From contig NZ_JAPEMU010000001.1 in the NCBI RefSeq assembly GCF_026342405.1, positions 2,852,001 through 2,916,000 on the forward strand: a stretch of DNA of 64,000 bases. Reading direction: 5' to 3'. Shown here one piece after another: positions 1 through 22,431 of this stretch (positions are counted from its first letter, which is position 1; each line of letters starts with the position of its first letter). Source of the DNA: Kitasatospora sp. NBC_00240. Lineage in GTDB: Bacteria; Actinomycetota; Actinomycetes; Streptomycetales; Streptomycetaceae. The notes below the pieces were generated by a model. That model had not been told where the DNA came from, searched no databases, and saw only the letters and a list, made by a program, of their open reading frames with translations. The translations under genes and the position numbers were made by a program.

Positions 1-9599
<9,599 letters not shown>

Positions 9600-9667
9600 C
9601 ACGGTCTTCTCGGTCCTGGGGGTGGTGGGGAGGTGGTCGGTCGGGTCGGGGAGGTGTCCGGCGGCGG

Positions 9668-12600
9668 TCATCGGCGGCGGCGCCCGCGCAGCCGGGACTC
9701 CAGCCGGTCGATCTGGGCCTGCTTCAGCCGGACGAGGCTCAGGTCGGACGGGGTGACCCCGCCGGCGTCCCCACCCGCGGTGTGCCGGGCCAGCGCGTCC
9801 AGCGCGGCGAACCAGGCGTCGGCGAGCACCGCGACCTCCGCCTCGGCGAGCAGCGCCTGCGGCCAGCTCCACTCGACGGCGAGCTCGGGCCGCCCGTCGG
9901 CGCCGGCCCGGACCACCGCGTCGATCTCCAACGGGTAGCCGGCGGCCATCGCCGGGTCCGGGCCGGCGCCCGCCGCGACGGCGTCGCGCTCGGCCTGCGG
10001 GGCGAGCGGCCAGCCGCCCGGAGGGCCGGCCGGCCCGTCGGTGCGCCCCCGGTAGTTGAAGAGCACCGGCGAGCGGGGCGCGCCGGCCAGCGCCGCCGCG
10101 GTCTGCGGGTTGAGGTGCCGCAGCAGGCCGTGGCCGAGGCCCCGGTCGGGGGCGGCCCGCAGCTGCTCCTTGACCTGCTTGAGCACCTGGCCGGCGGCCT
10201 CGCCGCCGGCCAGCGCGGCCGCCGGGTCGAGGCCCGCGAGGTCGAGCCGGACGGGGTGCACGGTGGTGAACCAGCCCACCGTGCGGGCGAGGTCGGGGGT
10301 GAGGCCGCCGGTGTCGGCGCCGCCGCGGCCGTGGCCCTCCAGGTCGACCTGGACGGCGGGCGCGGCGCCCGGGCGGGCGGTGGCGACGCCGAGGGCGAGG
10401 GCGGCCAGCAGTACGTCGTCGACGCCGGCGCCGAAGGCCTTCGGGACGTCCGCCAGCAGCGGCGCCGTCCGGTCGGCGGGCAGGGTGCGGCGCAGCGTGC
10501 GGACGGTGGCGACGGTGTCCCGGGCCGGGTCGGCGGCCAGGGCGGCGAGCGGCCCGGCCGGGCCTGCCAGGGCGGCCCGCCAGTAGGCCGTCTCAGCGAC
10601 CCGGGAGCGCTCCTGGGCGTGCGCCAGCAGCCGCTCGGACCAGGCGCGCAGGGTGTGCGCCTCCGGTTCGAGCACCGGGCGGGCGCCCCGGGCCAGCGCG
10701 GAGTACGCGGTGGCGAGGCCGGGCAGCAGGGTCCGCCAGGAGACGCCGTCCACCGCGAGGTGGTGGACGGTCAGCAGCAGCCGGCCGTCCTGCCCGGGGC
10801 CGGCGTCGAACCAGACGGCGCGCAGCACCCGGCCGCTCGCCGGGTCCAGCGCGGCGGCGGCCGCGTCGGCCTCCCGGGTGAGCAGGGCGGTGAGGTCGGC
10901 TCCGGCGGTGTCGACCCGGCGCAGGGTGGCCGGGTCGGTGACGGCGGGCGCCCGGCGGGCGGGCAGGATCTCCTGGGTCCACAGGCCGTCGGTGCGCTCC
11001 AGCCGCAGCCGCAGTGCCGGGTGGTTGCGGGCCAGCGCGGCCAGCGCCTCGCGCAGCGGCTGCTCGCGCAGGTCGCCGGGGACGGTCACCAGCACGGACT
11101 GGTTGAACCGGTCGACCGGCCCGCCGCGCTCGCGCAGCCAGTGCACCACCGGCAGCGCGGGCAGTTCGCCGTCCACCGGGACGGGCGCGGCGGCGGTGCC
11201 GACCGCCGGGGCGGCGGCGGCCGGGGAGGGCGCGCCCTTGGCGGCGGCCAGCGCGGCCGGCGTGGGGTACTGGAAGATGTCCTTCGCCGCCACGTCGAAG
11301 CCCGCCCTGCGGGCCCGGCCGACCAGCTGGATGGAGACGATGCTGTCGCCGCCCAGGGCGAAGAAGTTCTCCTCCTCGCCGACCTCGGGCAGCCCGAGCA
11401 CCTCGGCGAAGACCCTGGCCAGCGCGCGGCCCGCGGAGTGCCCGGCCGGTCCTGCGGCCGGCTCGGCCCGGCGGCCGGGGGCCGGCAGCGCCTTGCGGTC
11501 GAGCTTGCCGTTGACGCTCAGCGGCAGCGCGTCCAGGACGGTGACCACGGCGGGCACCATGTGCTCGGGCAGCACCGCGGCCACCGCGGCGCGCACGGCC
11601 TCGCCGCCGACCGAGGCACCGGCCTGCGGGACGACGTAGCCGAGCAGCTGGCGGGCGCCGCCCTCGGTCAGCGCGCGGGCCAGCGCGGCGGCCTGGCCGA
11701 CGCCGGGCACGGCGGCGAGCGCCGACTCCACCTCGCCGAGCTCGATCCGGAACCCGCGGACCTTCACCTGGTCGTCGGTGCGGCCGAGGTACTCGATCTC
11801 GCCGTCGACCCGGCGGCGCACCAGGTCGCCGGTGCGGTACAGCCTCCCCCCGCCTTCGGCCGGGGGTGCCCCCGTGCCGTCGGTCGCGAAAGGGTCCGCG
11901 ACGAAGCGTCCGGCGGTCAGTCCGGGGCGGCCGAGGTAGCCGCGGGCCAGCTGGACGCCGGCCAGGTACAGCTCGCCGGGCACGCCGACGGGCACCTGCC
12001 GCAGCCGGGCGTCCAGCACGTACAGCCGGGTGTTCCAGACCGGGCGGCCGATCGGCACCACGCCGGATCCGGCCCACGCGCGGTGGTAGGTGACGTCGAC
12101 CGCGGCCTCGGTCGGCCCGTACAGGTTGTGCAGCTCGATCTGCGGCCACAGCGCGGCGAACCGGTCCACGGCGGCGGCGGGCAGCGCCTCGCCGGAGCAG
12201 AACACCCGGCGCACCCCGGCGAAGGCCCGGCGGATCGCGTCGTCCTGCTCGGCCGCGCCGGTGAAGGCGGTGAGCATGGACGGCACGAAGTGGCAGGTGG
12301 TGACGGAGCCCCGGTCGGCGAGCGCGGCCAGGTACTCGGGCTCGCGGTGCCCGCCGGGGCGGGCCAGCACCACCGCGGCGCCGGTCACCAGCGGCAGGAA
12401 GAACTCCCAGACCGAGACGTCGAAGCTGGCCGGGGTCTTCTGCAGGACGCGGTCCTGCGCGGTGATGCCGTAGACCTCGCGCATCCAGTCGAGCCGGTTG
12501 ACGATCGCCCGGTGGGTGACCAGGACGCCCTTGGGGCGGCCGGTGGAGCCCGAGGTGAAGATGACGTACGCGGCGTGGTCGGGGCCGGGGGCGGCCGGCT

Positions 12601-15600
12601 CGGCCTGCGGGCCGTCGGCGTCCACGGTGAGGACCGGCACCCCGGGCACCCGGGGCAGACCGTCGGCCGCCTCGGCGGTGCTCAGCACGCACACCGGGGC
12701 GGCGTCCTCCAGCATGGCCGTCAGCCGCTCCGCCGGGTACTCGGTGTCCAGCGGCAGGTACCCGGCGCCGGACTTGAGGACGGCGAGCAGCGCCACCGTC
12801 AGCTCCGCCGAGCGGGGCACCGCGACGGCGACCAGGCGGTCCGGCGCGGCGCCGGCGGCGGCCAGCACCCGGGCGAGGCGGCCGGCCCACTCGTCCAGCT
12901 CGCGGTAGGTCAGCTCGGCGCCCTCGAAGACCACCGCGACGGCGTCGGGGGTGGCGGCGGTGCGCTCCTCGATCCGGGTGAGCAGGGTGCCCTCGCGGAC
13001 CTCCAGCGCGGTGGCGTTCCACTCGCCCGCCAGGCCCCGCCGCTCCTGGGCGGCCGTCAGCTCGATCCGCCCGACCGGGCGGTCCGGGGCGGCCAGCGCC
13101 TGCTCCAGGACCCGCACCAGGCGGGCGCCGAACAGCCGCGCGGTGGCGCGCTCGTACAGGTCCTCGGCGTAGATGACGGTGAGGTCGGTGCGGCCGCCGT
13201 CGGCGGACTCCACGAAGGTGAGGGCCAGGTCGAAGCGGGCCGCGTGCACCGGGTCGGGGAGCAGCGCGGTGCGGGCGCCGAGCAGGCCGTCCAGGCCGCC
13301 GGCCTCCCGGCGGTGCTGGACCATCACCTGGAACAGCGGGTGGCGGCCGAGCGAGCGCTCCGGGTTGACGATCTCGACCAGCCGGTCGAACGGCAGGTCC
13401 TGGTGGGCGAGGGCGCCGAGGACGGTCTCCCGGGATCGGGCGACCAGGTCGTCGAAGCTCAGGTCGCCGGAGCTCAGGTCGCCGGCGTTCCCTTCGCCGG
13501 CGTTCCCTTCGGCGGCCAGGTCGTGCCGCAGCACCAGGGTGTTGACGAAGAAGCCGACCACCGACTCCAGCACCTCGTCGGCGCGGCCCGCGACCGGGGT
13601 GCCCAGCGCCACGTCGGTGGTGCCGGCCAGCCCGCCGAGCAGCAGCGCGGCCGCGGCCTGGGTCACCATGAACGGGGTGGCGCCGGTGCGCTGCGCGTAG
13701 CCGCGCAGCTCCTGGTGCAGCTCGTCCGGCAGCCGCAGCCGCACCTGGCCGCCGCGGCCGCTCGCCTCCGCGGGCCGGGCCCGGTCGGTGGGCAGGGTCA
13801 GCTCGGCGGGCAGCGCGGCCAGTCGCCGCGTCCAGTACGCGCTCTGGCCGGCGGCCGGGCCGTCCTGCTCGGCGAGCAGCTCGCCCTGCCACAGCGCGTG
13901 GTCGGCGTACTGCAGCGGCAGCGGGGCGAACACCGGCGCGGCGCCGGCCAGCCGGGCGGCGTAGGCGTGGTCGAGGTCGCGCAGCAGCACGCCCTCCGAC
14001 CACTCGTCGCCGGCGATGTGGTGCAGCGCCAGGCTGAGGATGTGCCGGGTCGGACCGGCCGTCAGCAGGGTCGCCCGGACGGGGATCTCCTCGGCCAGCT
14101 CGAAGGCGTGGGCGCCGGCGGCGGCGGCCGCGGTGTCCAGCCGCTGGACGGTCACCTCCTCGACGGTGAACGGCACGCCGGCCCGCTCCGGGTCGAGGAT
14201 CCGCTGGTGGGGGCGGCCCTCGTGGTCGGGGAAGACCGTGCGCAGCGCCTCGTGCCGGGCCAGTACGTCGCCGAAGGCGGCGCGCAGCGCGTCCTGGTCG
14301 AGCGCGCCGTCGATCCGCAGCGCGCACGGGATGGTGTACGCGGTGCTCGGACCCTCCAGCCGGTACAGGAACCAGAGGCGGGCCTGCGCGGCGGACAGCG
14401 GCACCAGCTCGGGGCGTGGGCGGGCGGTGGGGCCGGGGCGGCGGGCCGCGGCGCCGGCGAGCCGGGCCGCGAAGGCGGCGGGGGTGCGGGTCTCGAAGAG
14501 GTCGCGGACGGCCGCGTCGACCCCCAGCGCCGCGCGGACCCGGCCGATCACCCGGGTGGCGAGCAGCGAGTGCCCACCGAGCGCGAAGAAGTCGTCGTCG
14601 ACGCCGACCAGAGGCAGGCCCAGCACGTCGGCGTAGACGCCGCAGAGCACGGCCTCCCGCTCGTCGCGCGGGGCGCGCCCGGCGGGGGCGGCGAAGGCGG
14701 CGGCCTCCGGCTCGGGCAGCGCCTGCCGGTCGAGCTTGCCGTTGACGTTCAGCGGCAGCGCGTCCAGCGGCACGATCGCGGCCGGGACCATGTACTCGGG
14801 CAGCGCGTCGGCGAGTGCCTTGCGCAGCAGCGCCGGGTCCACGACGGCGCCGGGCGCGGGGACGACCCAGCCGATCAGCCGCTTGACGCCGGTGGTGGCC
14901 GGGCGGGCCAGTACGGCGGCCCGGGCGACGCCGGGCAGGGCGGCGAGCGCCGCCTCCACCTCGCCGGGCTCGACCCGGAAGCCGCGGATCTTCACCTGGT
15001 CGTCGTCGCGGCCGAGGTAGTCCAGGCTGCCGTCGGCGCGGTGGCGCACCAGGTCGCCGGTGCGGTACATCCTCCCCCCGCCGCCCATGCCGTCGCCGGC
15101 GAACGGGTCGGCGACGAAGCGGCTCGCGGTGAGCGCGGGCCGGTTGCCGTAACCGCGGGCCAGGCCCGGGCCGGCGATGTACAGCTCACCGGGCACACCG
15201 GCCGGGACGGGCCGCAGCCGGGCGTCCAGCACGTACACCCGGGTGTTGCCGATCGGCCGGCCGACGAACGGGGCCGGGCTCTCGTCCAGGTCGGCGCCCA
15301 GGGTGTCGACGGTGTACTCGGTGGGGCCGTAGAAGTTGTGCCCGAGCACGCCCTCGGTCTCCCGGATGCGGGTCCACAGCGCCTCGCCGACGGCCTCGCC
15401 GCCGACCAGGAAGAGCAGCGGGCGGTGCTCGGCGGAGTCCAGCAGGCCCCACTCGACGAGCTGCTGGCCGAACGACGGCGTGACGTCCAGGGTGTCGATC
15501 CGGTCCGCGAGCAGCCGGGCCACCAGGGCCTGCGGGTCACGGCGCAGGTCCTCGCCGTAGATGTGCAGCTCGTGGCCGAGGATCAGCCAGAGCAGCTGCT

Positions 15601-18600
15601 CCCAGGAGGAGTCGAAGGAGAAGGAGGCGGTGTGCGCGGCGCGCAGCCGGCGCCCGCCGGCGGCCGCCTCGGCCCGGGCGAAGACGGTGCCGCCGTGGTG
15701 CTCCAGCATGTTGGCCAGGCCCCGGTGCGGCACCTGGACGCCCTTGGGGCGGCCGGTGGAGCCGGAGGTGTGGATGACGTACGCCAGGTCGTCGGCGTGC
15801 GGGCGGACCGGCTCGGCGTCGAGCGAGCCCAGCTCGGCGAGGGTGACCACGCCCAGGCCGTGCCCGGCGAGCACCGGGTGGCGCCCGGCCACCTCGGCCG
15901 TGCTCAGGGTGAGCAGCGGGTCGGAGTCCTCCAGCATCAGCGCGATCCGCTCGTCCGGGTGGTCGAGGTCGATCGGCAGGTAGGCGGCGCCCGACGCGAG
16001 GACGCCCAGCAGGGCGGCGACCAGGTCGGCGGAGCGCGGCAGCGCCAGTGCGACGGTCCGGCCGGGGCCGGCGCCGAGGGCGGCGAGGTGGCGGGCCGTC
16101 CGGTCGACCCGGGCGGCCAGCTCGGCGTAGTCGAGCCGCTGCTCGCCGAAGACCACGGCGGTGTCGCCCGGGGTGGCGGCCACGCGGGCCGCGAAGGCGT
16201 CGACCACGGTGCCGGCGGGCACCGGGCGGGCGGTGTCGTTCCAGGTCCGGAGCACGGTGGCGCGCTCCTCGGCGGAGAGCACCTCCAGGGCGCCGACCGG
16301 GGTGGCGGGGTCGGTGGCGACGGCGGTGAGCAGCCGCAGCAGGCGGGTGCCGACGGCGGCGGCCTGCTCGGCGGTGAACACGTCGGGGCGGTACTCGACG
16401 GTCAGCTGCGGGGCCTCGCCGGGCAGGGTGAGGACGGTCAGCGGGTAGTGGGTGGCGCCCCGGTTGCCGACGCCGGCGACCCGCAGGCCTCGCGCGGTCA
16501 ACTGGTCCGGGTCCACCGGGTAGTTCTCGAAGACCAGCAGGGTGTCGAAGAGGGTGCCGTGCCCGGCCAGGGCCTGGATGTCGGCGAGGCCCAGGTACTG
16601 GTGGTCGAGCAGGGCGGACTGCTGGGCCTGGAGGCGGGCCAGCGCCTCGGCGACCGGCTCGTCGTCGGAGGGCTCGAAGCGGACCGGGACGGTGTTGCTG
16701 AACAGGCCGACCATCGACTCCACGCCCGGCAGGTCGCCCGGGCGGCCGGAGACGGTGGCGCCGAACACCACGTCGGTGCGGCCGGTGAGGCGGCCCAGCA
16801 GGATCGCCCAGGCGCCCTGCACCAGGGTGTTGAGGGTGAGGCCCAGCTCGCGGGCGGTGGCGGTGAGCGCGGCGGCCAGCTCGGCCGGGATCGGCAGGTC
16901 GAGTTCGCGGCCGGCGGCGGCCGGCCCCGCGGCGGGCGTGCCGAGGCTGTCGGCGAGCAGGGTGGGCCCCTCCAGGCCGGCCAGCGCCTGCCGCCAGGCG
17001 GCGGCGTCGGCCGCGCCGTCCCGCCCGGCCAGCCAGGCCAGGTGGTCGGCGTACGGTGCGGCGGGGGGCAGCGCGGCGGCGGGCAGCACGGCAGGGGGCA
17101 GCGCGGCGGCGGGCAGCACGGCGGCTCCGCCGGCCCCGTACGCGGCGATCAGCTCGCGCAGCAGGACGGGCGTGGACCAGCCGTCCATCACGATGTGGTG
17201 GCGGGTCAGCACCAGCCGGTGGTGCTCGGCGCCGAGGGTGACCAGCGCGCAGCGCACCAGCGGCGGCCGGGTCAGGTCGAAGCGCCGGGACGCCTCGTCG
17301 TCCTCGATCCGGGCGATCTCGGCGGCCCGGCCGGCGGCCGGCACGGCGGTCAGGTCGTGCTCCGTCCACGGCACCGTGACCCGGTCGGCGACCAGCTGGA
17401 GCGGCCGCCGGAGCCCGGCGCTGACGAAACCGGCGCGCAGCGCGGTGTGCCGGTTGACCACCGCGTCGACGGCCCCGGCCAGCGCGGCGCGCTCCAGCGG
17501 GCCGCGCAGGTCGAGCGAGGTGAGCGAGGTGTAGAGGTCGTCGGCGCCGTCCTCGCGCTGGTACAGGGCGTGGAACAGCAGGCCGTCCTGGAGCGGGGAG
17601 AGCGGCAGCACGTCCCCGGTGCCGGGGTGCTCGGCGGCCAGGCGGTCCAGCTCTGGCTGGGTGACGGCGGCCAGCGGCACGTCCGAGGGGGTGAGGCCGC
17701 CGGCGCCGGGGGCGGCGGCGTAACGGGCCAGCGCGTCGAGGGCGTCGAACCAGCGGTCGGCGACGGCGCGGACGGCGTCCTCGCCGAACACGCCCTGCGG
17801 CCAGGACAGGTTGACGGTCAGTTCGGCGCCGTCCGGGCCGTCGTGGACAAAGGCGCCGACCTCCAGCGCGTGGGCGGCGGGCAGGGCGTCGTCGGCCCCG
17901 GCGGCGATGGCGTCACCGGCCTCGTGGGCGGCGGTCCAGTCGGCGCCGGTGGTGGTGAAACGGCCGAGGTAGTTGAAGAGCAGCTGGGGGGCGTCGGCGT
18001 CGGCGAGCACGGGCCCGGACACCGGGTCCAGGTGGCGCAGCAGACCGTAGCCGGCGCCGGCGTTCGGCAGCGCCCGGAGCTGCTCCTTGACCAGTGCGAG
18101 GGCGCGGCCGGCGGCGGGCCCGCCGGCCAGCGCGTCGGCCAGGTCGACCCCGGAGAGGTCGAGCCGGGCCGGGAACTCGCTGGTCAGCCAGCCGGCGGTG
18201 CGGGTGGTGTCGGCGCCGGGCATCAGCTGGTCCTCGCGGCCGTGACCCTCCAGGCGCAGCAGCAGGTCGGCCCGGGCGCCGGCGCCCGAGCGGGCGCGGC
18301 GGCGGCCGACCAGGGCGAGCGCCAGGCCGGTCAGCAGGACGTGGTCGACACCGGCGCGGTGGGCGGCGGGGACGGCGCCGAGCAGCGGCGCGGTGCGGCC
18401 GGCGGGCAGGGTCAGCCGCAGCCGGCGGGTGGTCGCGGCGGTGTCCCGGGCCGGGTCGAGCGGGCGGTCGCCCAGCAGCGGGCCGGCGCCGTCGGCCAGC
18501 ACGGCCTGCCAGAGGGGGAGTTCGGCGCGGACGGCGTCGCTGACGGCGGCCTCCGCGAGGCCCAGCGCCCAGGCCCGCAGCGGGGTGGTGACCGGGTCGG

Positions 18601-21600
18601 GAGCGCGGCCCTCGTAGGCGGCCCGCAGGTCGGGCAGCAGGATGCGCCAGGAGACGCCGTCGACGGCGAGGTGGTGCGCGGCGAGCACGAGCAGGCCCGG
18701 GGTGTCCGGTCCGGCGTCCAGGTGGACGGCCTGCAGGACGACGCCCTGCTCGGGGTCGAGCCGGTCGGCGGCGGCCTCGCGCTGCTCGGCGGCGACGGTG
18801 TGCAGCTGCCCGGCGGCGACGGCGATCCGGCGCAGCCGGGCGGCGGCGGGCGCGCTGCCGGCCGGGCGGACCTCCTGGGTCCAGCCGCCGTCCGCGGCGA
18901 CGTGCAGCCGCAGCCGCAGGGCGTCGTGGTGGTCGGTCAGGGTGTCCAGGGCGGCGGTCAGCCGGGCCTGGTCGAGGCCGGCGGGCACGGTGAGGACGGT
19001 GTGCTGGCTGAACCGGGCGACCGGGCCGCCGCGCGACCGCAGCCAGGCGCTGATCGGGGTGGCGGGCAGGGCGCCGACGGCCGACACCGCGGGCGCGGCG
19101 GGCCGGGCGGCGGAGCGCCGGCCCTCGGCGACGGCGGCGATCCGGGCGACGGTGCGCCGCTCGAAGACCACCCGGGGGGTGATCTCGAACCCGGCCCGGC
19201 GGGCGCGGCTGCCCAGCTGGATGGCGGAGATGCTGTCGCCGCCGAGGGAGAAGAAGTTGTCGTCGACGCCGACCTCGGGCAGGCCGAGCACCTCGGCGAC
19301 CAGGTCGGCGAGCACCCGCTCCGCCTCGGTGCGGGGGGCGCGGCCGCCGTCACCGGCCGGGGTCGGGGCGGGCAGCGCCTTGCGGTCGAGCTTGCCGTTG
19401 AGGCTGAGCGGCAGGGCGTCCAGGCCGACCAGCACGGCGGGCACCATGTGATCGGGCAGGGTGCGGGCCAGCGCGGTGCGCAGCGCCTCCGGGTCGGCGG
19501 GCGCGGGGACGACGTGGCCGACCAGCTGACGGGCGCCGCCCGGGGTGAGCTCACGGGCGGTCACGGCCGCCTGGAGGACCTCCGGCAGGGTCTCCAGCGC
19601 GGCCTCGATCTCGCCGAGTTCGATCCGGAAGCCGCGGACCTTGACCTGGTCGTCGGTGCGGCCGAGGTACTCGACGGTGCCGTCGGCGGCCCACCGGACC
19701 AGGTCGCCGGTGCGGTACAGCCGGGAGCCGTCGGTCGCGAACGGGTCGGCGACGAAGCGCCCGGCGGTCAGACCGGGGCGACCGAGGTAGCCGCGCGCCA
19801 GCTGCACGCCGGCGAGATAGAGCTCACCGGGCACGCCGACGGGCACGGGGCGCAGCGCGGCGTCCAGCACGTACAGCCGGGTGTTCCAGACCGGGCGGCC
19901 GATCGGCACCACGCCGGCGGCGGGCTCGGTGCGGTGGTGGGTGACGTCCACGGCGGCCTCGGTGGGCCCGTAGAGGTTGTGCAGCGGTACCGCCGGCAGG
20001 GTGGCGTACCAGCGGTCGACGACATCGCCGGGCAGGGCCTCGCCGGAGCAGAAGGCCCGGCGCAGGCCGGCGCAGCGCTCGGCGACGGAGCCCTCCTCCA
20101 GGAAGGCGCGCAGCATCGAGGGCACGAAGTGCAGGGTGGTGACGCGCTCCTCGGCGATCAGGGCGCCGAGGTAGGCCGGGTCCTTGTGGCCCTCGGGGCG
20201 GGCCAGGACGACGGTGGCGCCCTCGCACAGGGCCCAGAAGAACTCCCAGACCGAGACGTCGAAGCTGGCCGGGGTCTTCTGCAGCACCCGGTCGTCGGCG
20301 CGGAGCCGGTAGGCGTGCTGCATCCAGGCCAGCCGGTTGACGATGGCGCGGTGGGTGACGACCACGCCCTTGGGGCGACCGGTGGAGCCGGAGGTGTAGA
20401 TGACGTATGCGGCGTGGTCGGGCTCGACGGCGGGCGGTTCGGTGCCCGGTGCGGCGGCGGGGTGGGCGCGGTCGTCGACGGCGACGGCGACCGCGCGGGC
20501 CGCCTCGGGCAGCCGCTCCAGCAGCTCGGGCACGGTGACCACGCGGACGGGCGCGGCGTCCTCGACCATCTGGGCGAGGCGGTCGACCGGGTAGTCGGCG
20601 TCCAGCGGGAGGTAGGCGGCGCCGGACTTGAGGACGCCCAGCAGGGCGATCATCAGCTCGGCGGAGCGCGGCACGGCGACGCCGACCACGCGGTCCGGGC
20701 CGGCGCCGGCGGCGCGCAGGGTGCGGGCCAGCGCGTCGGAGCGCTCGGCGAGCCCGCGGTAGGTCAGGGTACGGCCGTCGGCGACCACGGCGGTGGCGTC
20801 CGGGGTGGCGGCGGCGCGCTCGGCGATCCGGCTGACCAGGGTGCCCTCGCGAACCTCGCGGCCGGTGTCGTTCCAGCCGTGCAGCACGGCGTCGAGTTCG
20901 GCGTCGGCGAGCAGCTGGAGTTCGGCCAGCGGCCGCTCGGGGTGGGCGGCGAGGCGGGCCAGCAGGCCCGCGCAGCGCTCGGCGTGCCCGGCCAGCTCGG
21001 CCTCGGTGTACAGCGCCGGGTTGGCGTCGAACTCCAGCACCAGCCGGTCGTCCGGGGTCTTGGTGACGGAGAGGGAGAAGTCCTCGACCGGGCCGGACGC
21101 CAGGTTGACGGTGCGGCCGGGGCTGCCGGCGAAGTCCAGGTCGAGGTCGAAGGGCTTGAGGTTGAGCAGCGGGCCGTGCAGCCGGTCGTCGCTGCCGACC
21201 AGGCCCAGCTCACGGCGGATCTCCTCGCCGCGGTGCAGCTGGTGGCGGCGGGTGGCTTTGAGCTCGCCGACGGCCCGGCGCAGCAGGCCGTCGAAGGTGT
21301 CGGCGCCGGTCACCGGGACCCGCACCGGCAGGATGTTCACGGCCATTCCGGGGACCCGCAGGGTGCCGGGGGCGTGCCGGGCCATGAAGTGCATGCCGAG
21401 CACGGCGTCGCCGGTGCCGGTCATCCGGTGCAGGTAGGCGGCCAGGCCGGCGGTGGCGGCCTCGCCCCAGGTCGCCCGGGCGAGGCGGGCGGCGGCGAGC
21501 ACCGCGGCGGAGTCGGCGGCGGTCAGCTCGACGCGGTGGCGCAGCCCGGTGGGGCCGGCCTGCGCGGTCCGCTCGGTGAGGCCGACCACGGCCGGGCGGT

Positions 21601-22252
21601 CGGCGAAGCGCTCCCGCCAGTGGGCGCGGTCGGCGGCGGCCCGCTCGGAGGCCAGGTAGGCACGCTCGGCCTCGACCAGCACGGAGACCGGGCGCAGCGG
21701 GCTCGCGGGCGGCTCGGCGCCGGCGGCGAGGGCGGAGTAGACCTCGGCCACCCGGCGGCCGAACAGCGCGACGCCGTAGCCGTCGATCACCAGGTGGTGG
21801 AACCACTGGAACCAGAGGTGACTGCGCTCGCCGGTGCGGACCAGCAGCGCGCCGGTGAGCGGGCCCGCCGCGTCGCCGTCCAGGACGGTCGGGACGGCCA
21901 GCTGGCCGCGGACCAGCTCGGTGGCGGCGGCGACCGGGTCGGCCGCGCCCCGGGTGTCGAGGCGGGGCAGCTGCCAGCCGTCCGGGTCGAAGCCGGTGGG
22001 GACCTGCACCGTCCGCCCGTCCTGCTCGGCGAGCCGTACGTGCAGCCCCTCGGCCTCGGCCAGGGTGCGGCGCAGCGCCGCCTCCAGCAGCTCCGGGTCG
22101 AACGGGCCGTCGATCTCGACGTACTGGCCGACGTTGTACGCCGGGTTGTCGGGGTCGATCCGTTGCGCGGCGAGGACGCCCGCCTGAGCCGCGGTCAGCT
22201 CCTGGGGAGCGTTCCGCTCGGCCTGCGTCATGGTGGTGTCCGCGTCTGGCAT
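9668..22252 (-). CDS. NRPS, modules C-A(Ser)-T-E / C-A-T / C-A(Ser)-T-E (siderophore assembly)
   Basis: First NRPS of the line, 4,194 residues. The starter-type condensation domain (18-440, HHLVIDG at 152-158) has the EntF-like opening that usually accepts an acyl group from a free carrier. A1 lies at about 465-955, T1 near 1002, and epimerase E1 at 1066-1517 with [11 protein letters not shown]2 is at 1547-1990 (HHIVMDG), A2 at 2017-2504, T2 near 2554, C3 at 2617-3040 (HHIAGDE). A3 is at 3080-3584, T3 near 3634 and E3 at 3694-4187. The pockets of A1 and A3 read DVWHFSLVDK, matching the serine code, so two D-Ser residues are expected. A2 reads DSEDLGFVDK; its acidic residues and overall similarity to the hydroxyornithine domains suggest an Orn-like substrate, which is only a guess. 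ATG 22252 follows a GGGAAGGG ribosome site. The protein ends with an Arg-rich tail right after E3, fitting hand-off to the next enzyme. Confidence 0.96.
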   Translation of the reverse strand: MPDADTTMTQAERNAPQELTAAQAGVLAAQRIDPDNPAYNVGQYVEIDGPFDPELLEAALRRTLAEAEGLHVRLAEQDGRTVQVPTGFDPDGWQLPRLDTRGAADPVAAATELVRGQLAVPTVLDGDAAGPLTGALLVRTGERSHLWFQWFHHLVIDGYGVALFGRRVAEVYSALAAGAEPPASPLRPVSVLVEAERAYLASERAAADRAHWRERFADRPAVVGLTERTAQAGPTGLRHRVELTAADSAAVLAAARLARATWGEAATAGLAAYLHRMTGTGDAVLGMHFMARHAPGTLRVPGMAVNILPVRVPVTGADTFDGLLRRAVGELKATRRHQLHRGEEIRRELGLVGSDDRLHGPLLNLKPFDLDLDFAGSPGRTVNLASGPVEDFSLSVTKTPDDRLVLEFDANPALYTEAELAGHAERCAGLLARLAAHPERPLAELQLLADAELDAVLHGWNDTGREVREGTLVSRIAERAAATPDATAVVADGRTLTYRGLAERSDALARTLRAAGAGPDRVVGVAVPRSAELMIALLGVLKSGAAYLPLDADYPVDRLAQMVEDAAPVRVVTVPELLERLPEAARAVAVAVDDRAHPAAAPGTEPPAVEPDHAAYVIYTSGSTGRPKGVVVTHRAIVNRLAWMQHAYRLRADDRVLQKTPASFDVSVWEFFWALCEGATVVLARPEGHKDPAYLGALIAEERVTTLHFVPSMLRAFLEEGSVAERCAGLRRAFCSGEALPGDVVDRWYATLPAVPLHNLYGPTEAAVDVTHHRTEPAAGVVPIGRPVWNTRLYVLDAALRPVPVGVPGELYLAGVQLARGYLGRPGLTAGRFVADPFATDGSRLYRTGDLVRWAADGTVEYLGRTDDQVKVRGFRIELGEIEAALETLPEVLQAAVTARELTPGGARQLVGHVVPAPADPEALRTALARTLPDHMVPAVLVGLDALPLSLNGKLDRKALPAPTPAGDGGRAPRTEAERVLADLVAEVLGLPEVGVDDNFFSLGGDSISAIQLGSRARRAGFEITPRVVFERRTVARIAAVAEGRRSAARPAAPAVSAVGALPATPISAWLRSRGGPVARFSQHTVLTVPAGLDQARLTAALDTLTDHHDALRLRLHVAADGGWTQEVRPAGSAPAAARLRRIAVAAGQLHTVAAEQREAAADRLDPEQGVVLQAVHLDAGPDTPGLLVLAAHHLAVDGVSWRILLPDLRAAYEGRAPDPVTTPLRAWALGLAEAAVSDAVRAELPLWQAVLADGAGPLLGDRPLDPARDTAATTRRLRLTLPAGRTAPLLGAVPAAHRAGVDHVLLTGLALALVGRRRARSGAGARADLLLRLEGHGREDQLMPGADTTRTAGWLTSEFPARLDLSGVDLADALAGGPAAGRALALVKEQLRALPNAGAGYGLLRHLDPVSGPVLADADAPQLLFNYLGRFTTTGADWTAAHEAGDAIAAGADDALPAAHALEVGAFVHDGPDGAELTVNLSWPQGVFGEDAVRAVADRWFDALDALARYAAAPGAGGLTPSDVPLAAVTQPELDRLAAEHPGTGDVLPLSPLQDGLLFHALYQREDGADDLYTSLTSLDLRGPLERAALAGAVDAVVNRHTALRAGFVSAGLRRPLQLVADRVTVPWTEHDLTAVPAAGRAAEIARIEDDEASRRFDLTRPPLVRCALVTLGAEHHRLVLTRHHIVMDGWSTPVLLRELIAAYGAGGAAVLPAAALPPAVLPAAALPPAAPYADHLAWLAGRDGAADAAAWRQALAGLEGPTLLADSLGTPAAGPAAAGRELDLPIPAELAAALTATARELGLTLNTLVQGAWAILLGRLTGRTDVVFGATVSGRPGDLPGVESMVGLFSNTVPVRFEPSDDEPVAEALARLQAQQSALLDHQYLGLADIQALAGHGTLFDTLLVFENYPVDPDQLTARGLRVAGVGNRGATHYPLTVLTLPGEAPQLTVEYRPDVFTAEQAAAVGTRLLRLLTAVATDPATPVGALEVLSAEERATVLRTWNDTARPVPAGTVVDAFAARVAATPGDTAVVFGEQRLDYAELAARVDRTARHLAALGAGPGRTVALALPRSADLVAALLGVLASGAAYLPIDLDHPDERIALMLEDSDPLLTLSTAEVAGRHPVLAGHGLGVVTLAELGSLDAEPVRPHADDLAYVIHTSGSTGRPKGVQVPHRGLANMLEHHGGTVFARAEAAAGGRRLRAAHTASFSFDSSWEQLLWLILGHELHIYGEDLRRDPQALVARLLADRIDTLDVTPSFGQQLVEWGLLDSAEHRPLLFLVGGEAVGEALWTRIRETEGVLGHNFYGPTEYTVDTLGADLDESPAPFVGRPIGNTRVYVLDARLRPVPAGVPGELYIAGPGLARGYGNRPALTASRFVADPFAGDGMGGGGRMYRTGDLVRHRADGSLDYLGRDDDQVKIRGFRVEPGEVEAALAALPGVARAAVLARPATTGVKRLIGWVVPAPGAVVDPALLRKALADALPEYMVPAAIVPLDALPLNVNGKLDRQALPEPEAAAFAAPAGRAPRDEREAVLCGVYADVLGLPLVGVDDDFFALGGHSLLATRVIGRVRAALGVDAAVRDLFETRTPAAFAARLAGAAARRPGPTARPRPELVPLSAAQARLWFLYRLEGPSTAYTIPCALRIDGALDQDALRAAFGDVLARHEALRTVFPDHEGRPHQRILDPERAGVPFTVEEVTVQRLDTAAAAAGAHAFELAEEIPVRATLLTAGPTRHILSLALHHIAGDEWSEGVLLRDLDHAYAARLAGAAPVFAPLPLQYADHALWQGELLAEQDGPAAGQSAYWTRRLAALPAELTLPTDRARPAEASGRGGQVRLRLPDELHQELRGYAQRTGATPFMVTQAAAALLLGGLAGTTDVALGTPVAGRADEVLESVVGFFVNTLVLRHDLAAEGNAGEGNAGDLSSGDLSFDDLVARSRETVLGALAHQDLPFDRLVEIVNPERSLGRHPLFQVMVQHRREAGGLDGLLGARTALLPDPVHAARFDLALTFVESADGGRTDLTVIYAEDLYERATARLFGARLVRVLEQALAAPDRPVGRIELTAAQERRGLAGEWNATALEVREGTLLTRIEERTAATPDAVAVVFEGAELTYRELDEWAGRLARVLAAAGAAPDRLVAVAVPRSAELTVALLAVLKSGAGYLPLDTEYPAERLTAMLEDAAPVCVLSTAEAADGLPRVPGVPVLTVDADGPQAEPAAPGPDHAAYVIFTSGSTGRPKGVLVTHRAIVNRLDWMREVYGITAQDRVLQKTPASFDVSVWEFFLPLVTGAAVVLARPGGHREPEYLAALADRGSVTTCHFVPSMLTAFTGAAEQDDAIRRAFAGVRRVFCSGEALPAAAVDRFAALWPQIELHNLYGPTEAAVDVTYHRAWAGSGVVPIGRPVWNTRLYVLDARLRQVPVGVPGELYLAGVQLARGYLGRPGLTAGRFVADPFATDGTGAPPAEGGGRLYRTGDLVRRRVDGEIEYLGRTDDQVKVRGFRIELGEVESALAAVPGVGQAAALARALTEGGARQLLGYVVPQAGASVGGEAVRAAVAAVLPEHMVPAVVTVLDALPLSVNGKLDRKALPAPGRRAEPAAGPAGHSAGRALARVFAEVLGLPEVGEEENFFALGGDSIVSIQLVGRARRAGFDVAAKDIFQYPTPAALAAAKGAPSPAAAAPAVGTAAAPVPVDGELPALPVVHWLRERGGPVDRFNQSVLVTVPGDLREQPLREALAALARNHPALRLRLERTDGLWTQEILPARRAPAVTDPATLRRVDTAGADLTALLTREADAAAAALDPASGRVLRAVWFDAGPGQDGRLLLTVHHLAVDGVSWRTLLPGLATAYSALARGARPVLEPEAHTLRAWSERLLAHAQERSRVAETAYWRAALAGPAGPLAALAADPARDTVATVRTLRRTLPADRTAPLLADVPKAFGAGVDDVLLAALALGVATARPGAAPAVQVDLEGHGRGGADTGGLTPDLARTVGWFTTVHPVRLDLAGLDPAAALAGGEAAGQVLKQVKEQLRAAPDRGLGHGLLRHLNPQTAAALAGAPRSPVLFNYRGRTDGPAGPPGGWPLAPQAERDAVAAGAGPDPAMAAGYPLEIDAVVRAGADGRPELAVEWSWPQALLAEAEVAVLADAWFAALDALARHTAGGDAGGVTPSDLSLVRLKQAQIDRLESRLRGRRRR

Positions 22253-22315
22253 GGTCGGCCCTTCCCGGTTCTGCGGCCCCGCCGACCGTGCCAGCCCGGG
22301 CGCTCGTGCGCTGTC

Positions 22316-22383
22316 GTGCGAAGTGGTCCGTCACGCGAGGTGGTTCGTCGTGCGAAGTGGTCCGTCGCGTGCGGTGGTTGGTG
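22316..22383. repeat. Four 17-bp tandem repeats upstream of the first NRPS gene
   Basis: Four contiguous 17-bp units at 22316-22332, 22333-22349, 22350-22366 and 22367-22383. Units 1 and 3 are identical (GTGCGAAGTGGTCCGTC); units 2 and 4 are variants sharing the GGTGGT core. They lie between the terminator-like hairpin at 22388-22422 and the NRPS start at 22252, so in the leader of the NRPS transcript. The role is unknown: regulator binding, RNA structure or polymerase slippage. Confidence 0.85.
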
Positions 22384-22387
22384 TCCG

Positions 22388-22422
22388 CCCCGGGCGGCCG
22401 GCGTTGCGGCGGCCGCCCGGGG
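22388..22422 (-). terminator. Strong hairpin after the siderophore-binding protein gene
   Basis: Perfect 13-bp GC stem (CCCCGGGCGGCCG with CGGCCGCCCGGGG) and a 9-nt loop, starting 10 bp past the TAG at 22432-22434. There is no U-tract, as is common in this group. It would end or attenuate transcription between the binding-protein gene and the giant NRPS genes. Confidence 0.7.
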
Positions 22423-22431
22423 CGAGGCGGG

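Noticed and set aside
22316..22383. CRISPR array
   Set aside because: Repeats are contiguous 17-bp units without spacers and no cas gene is present.
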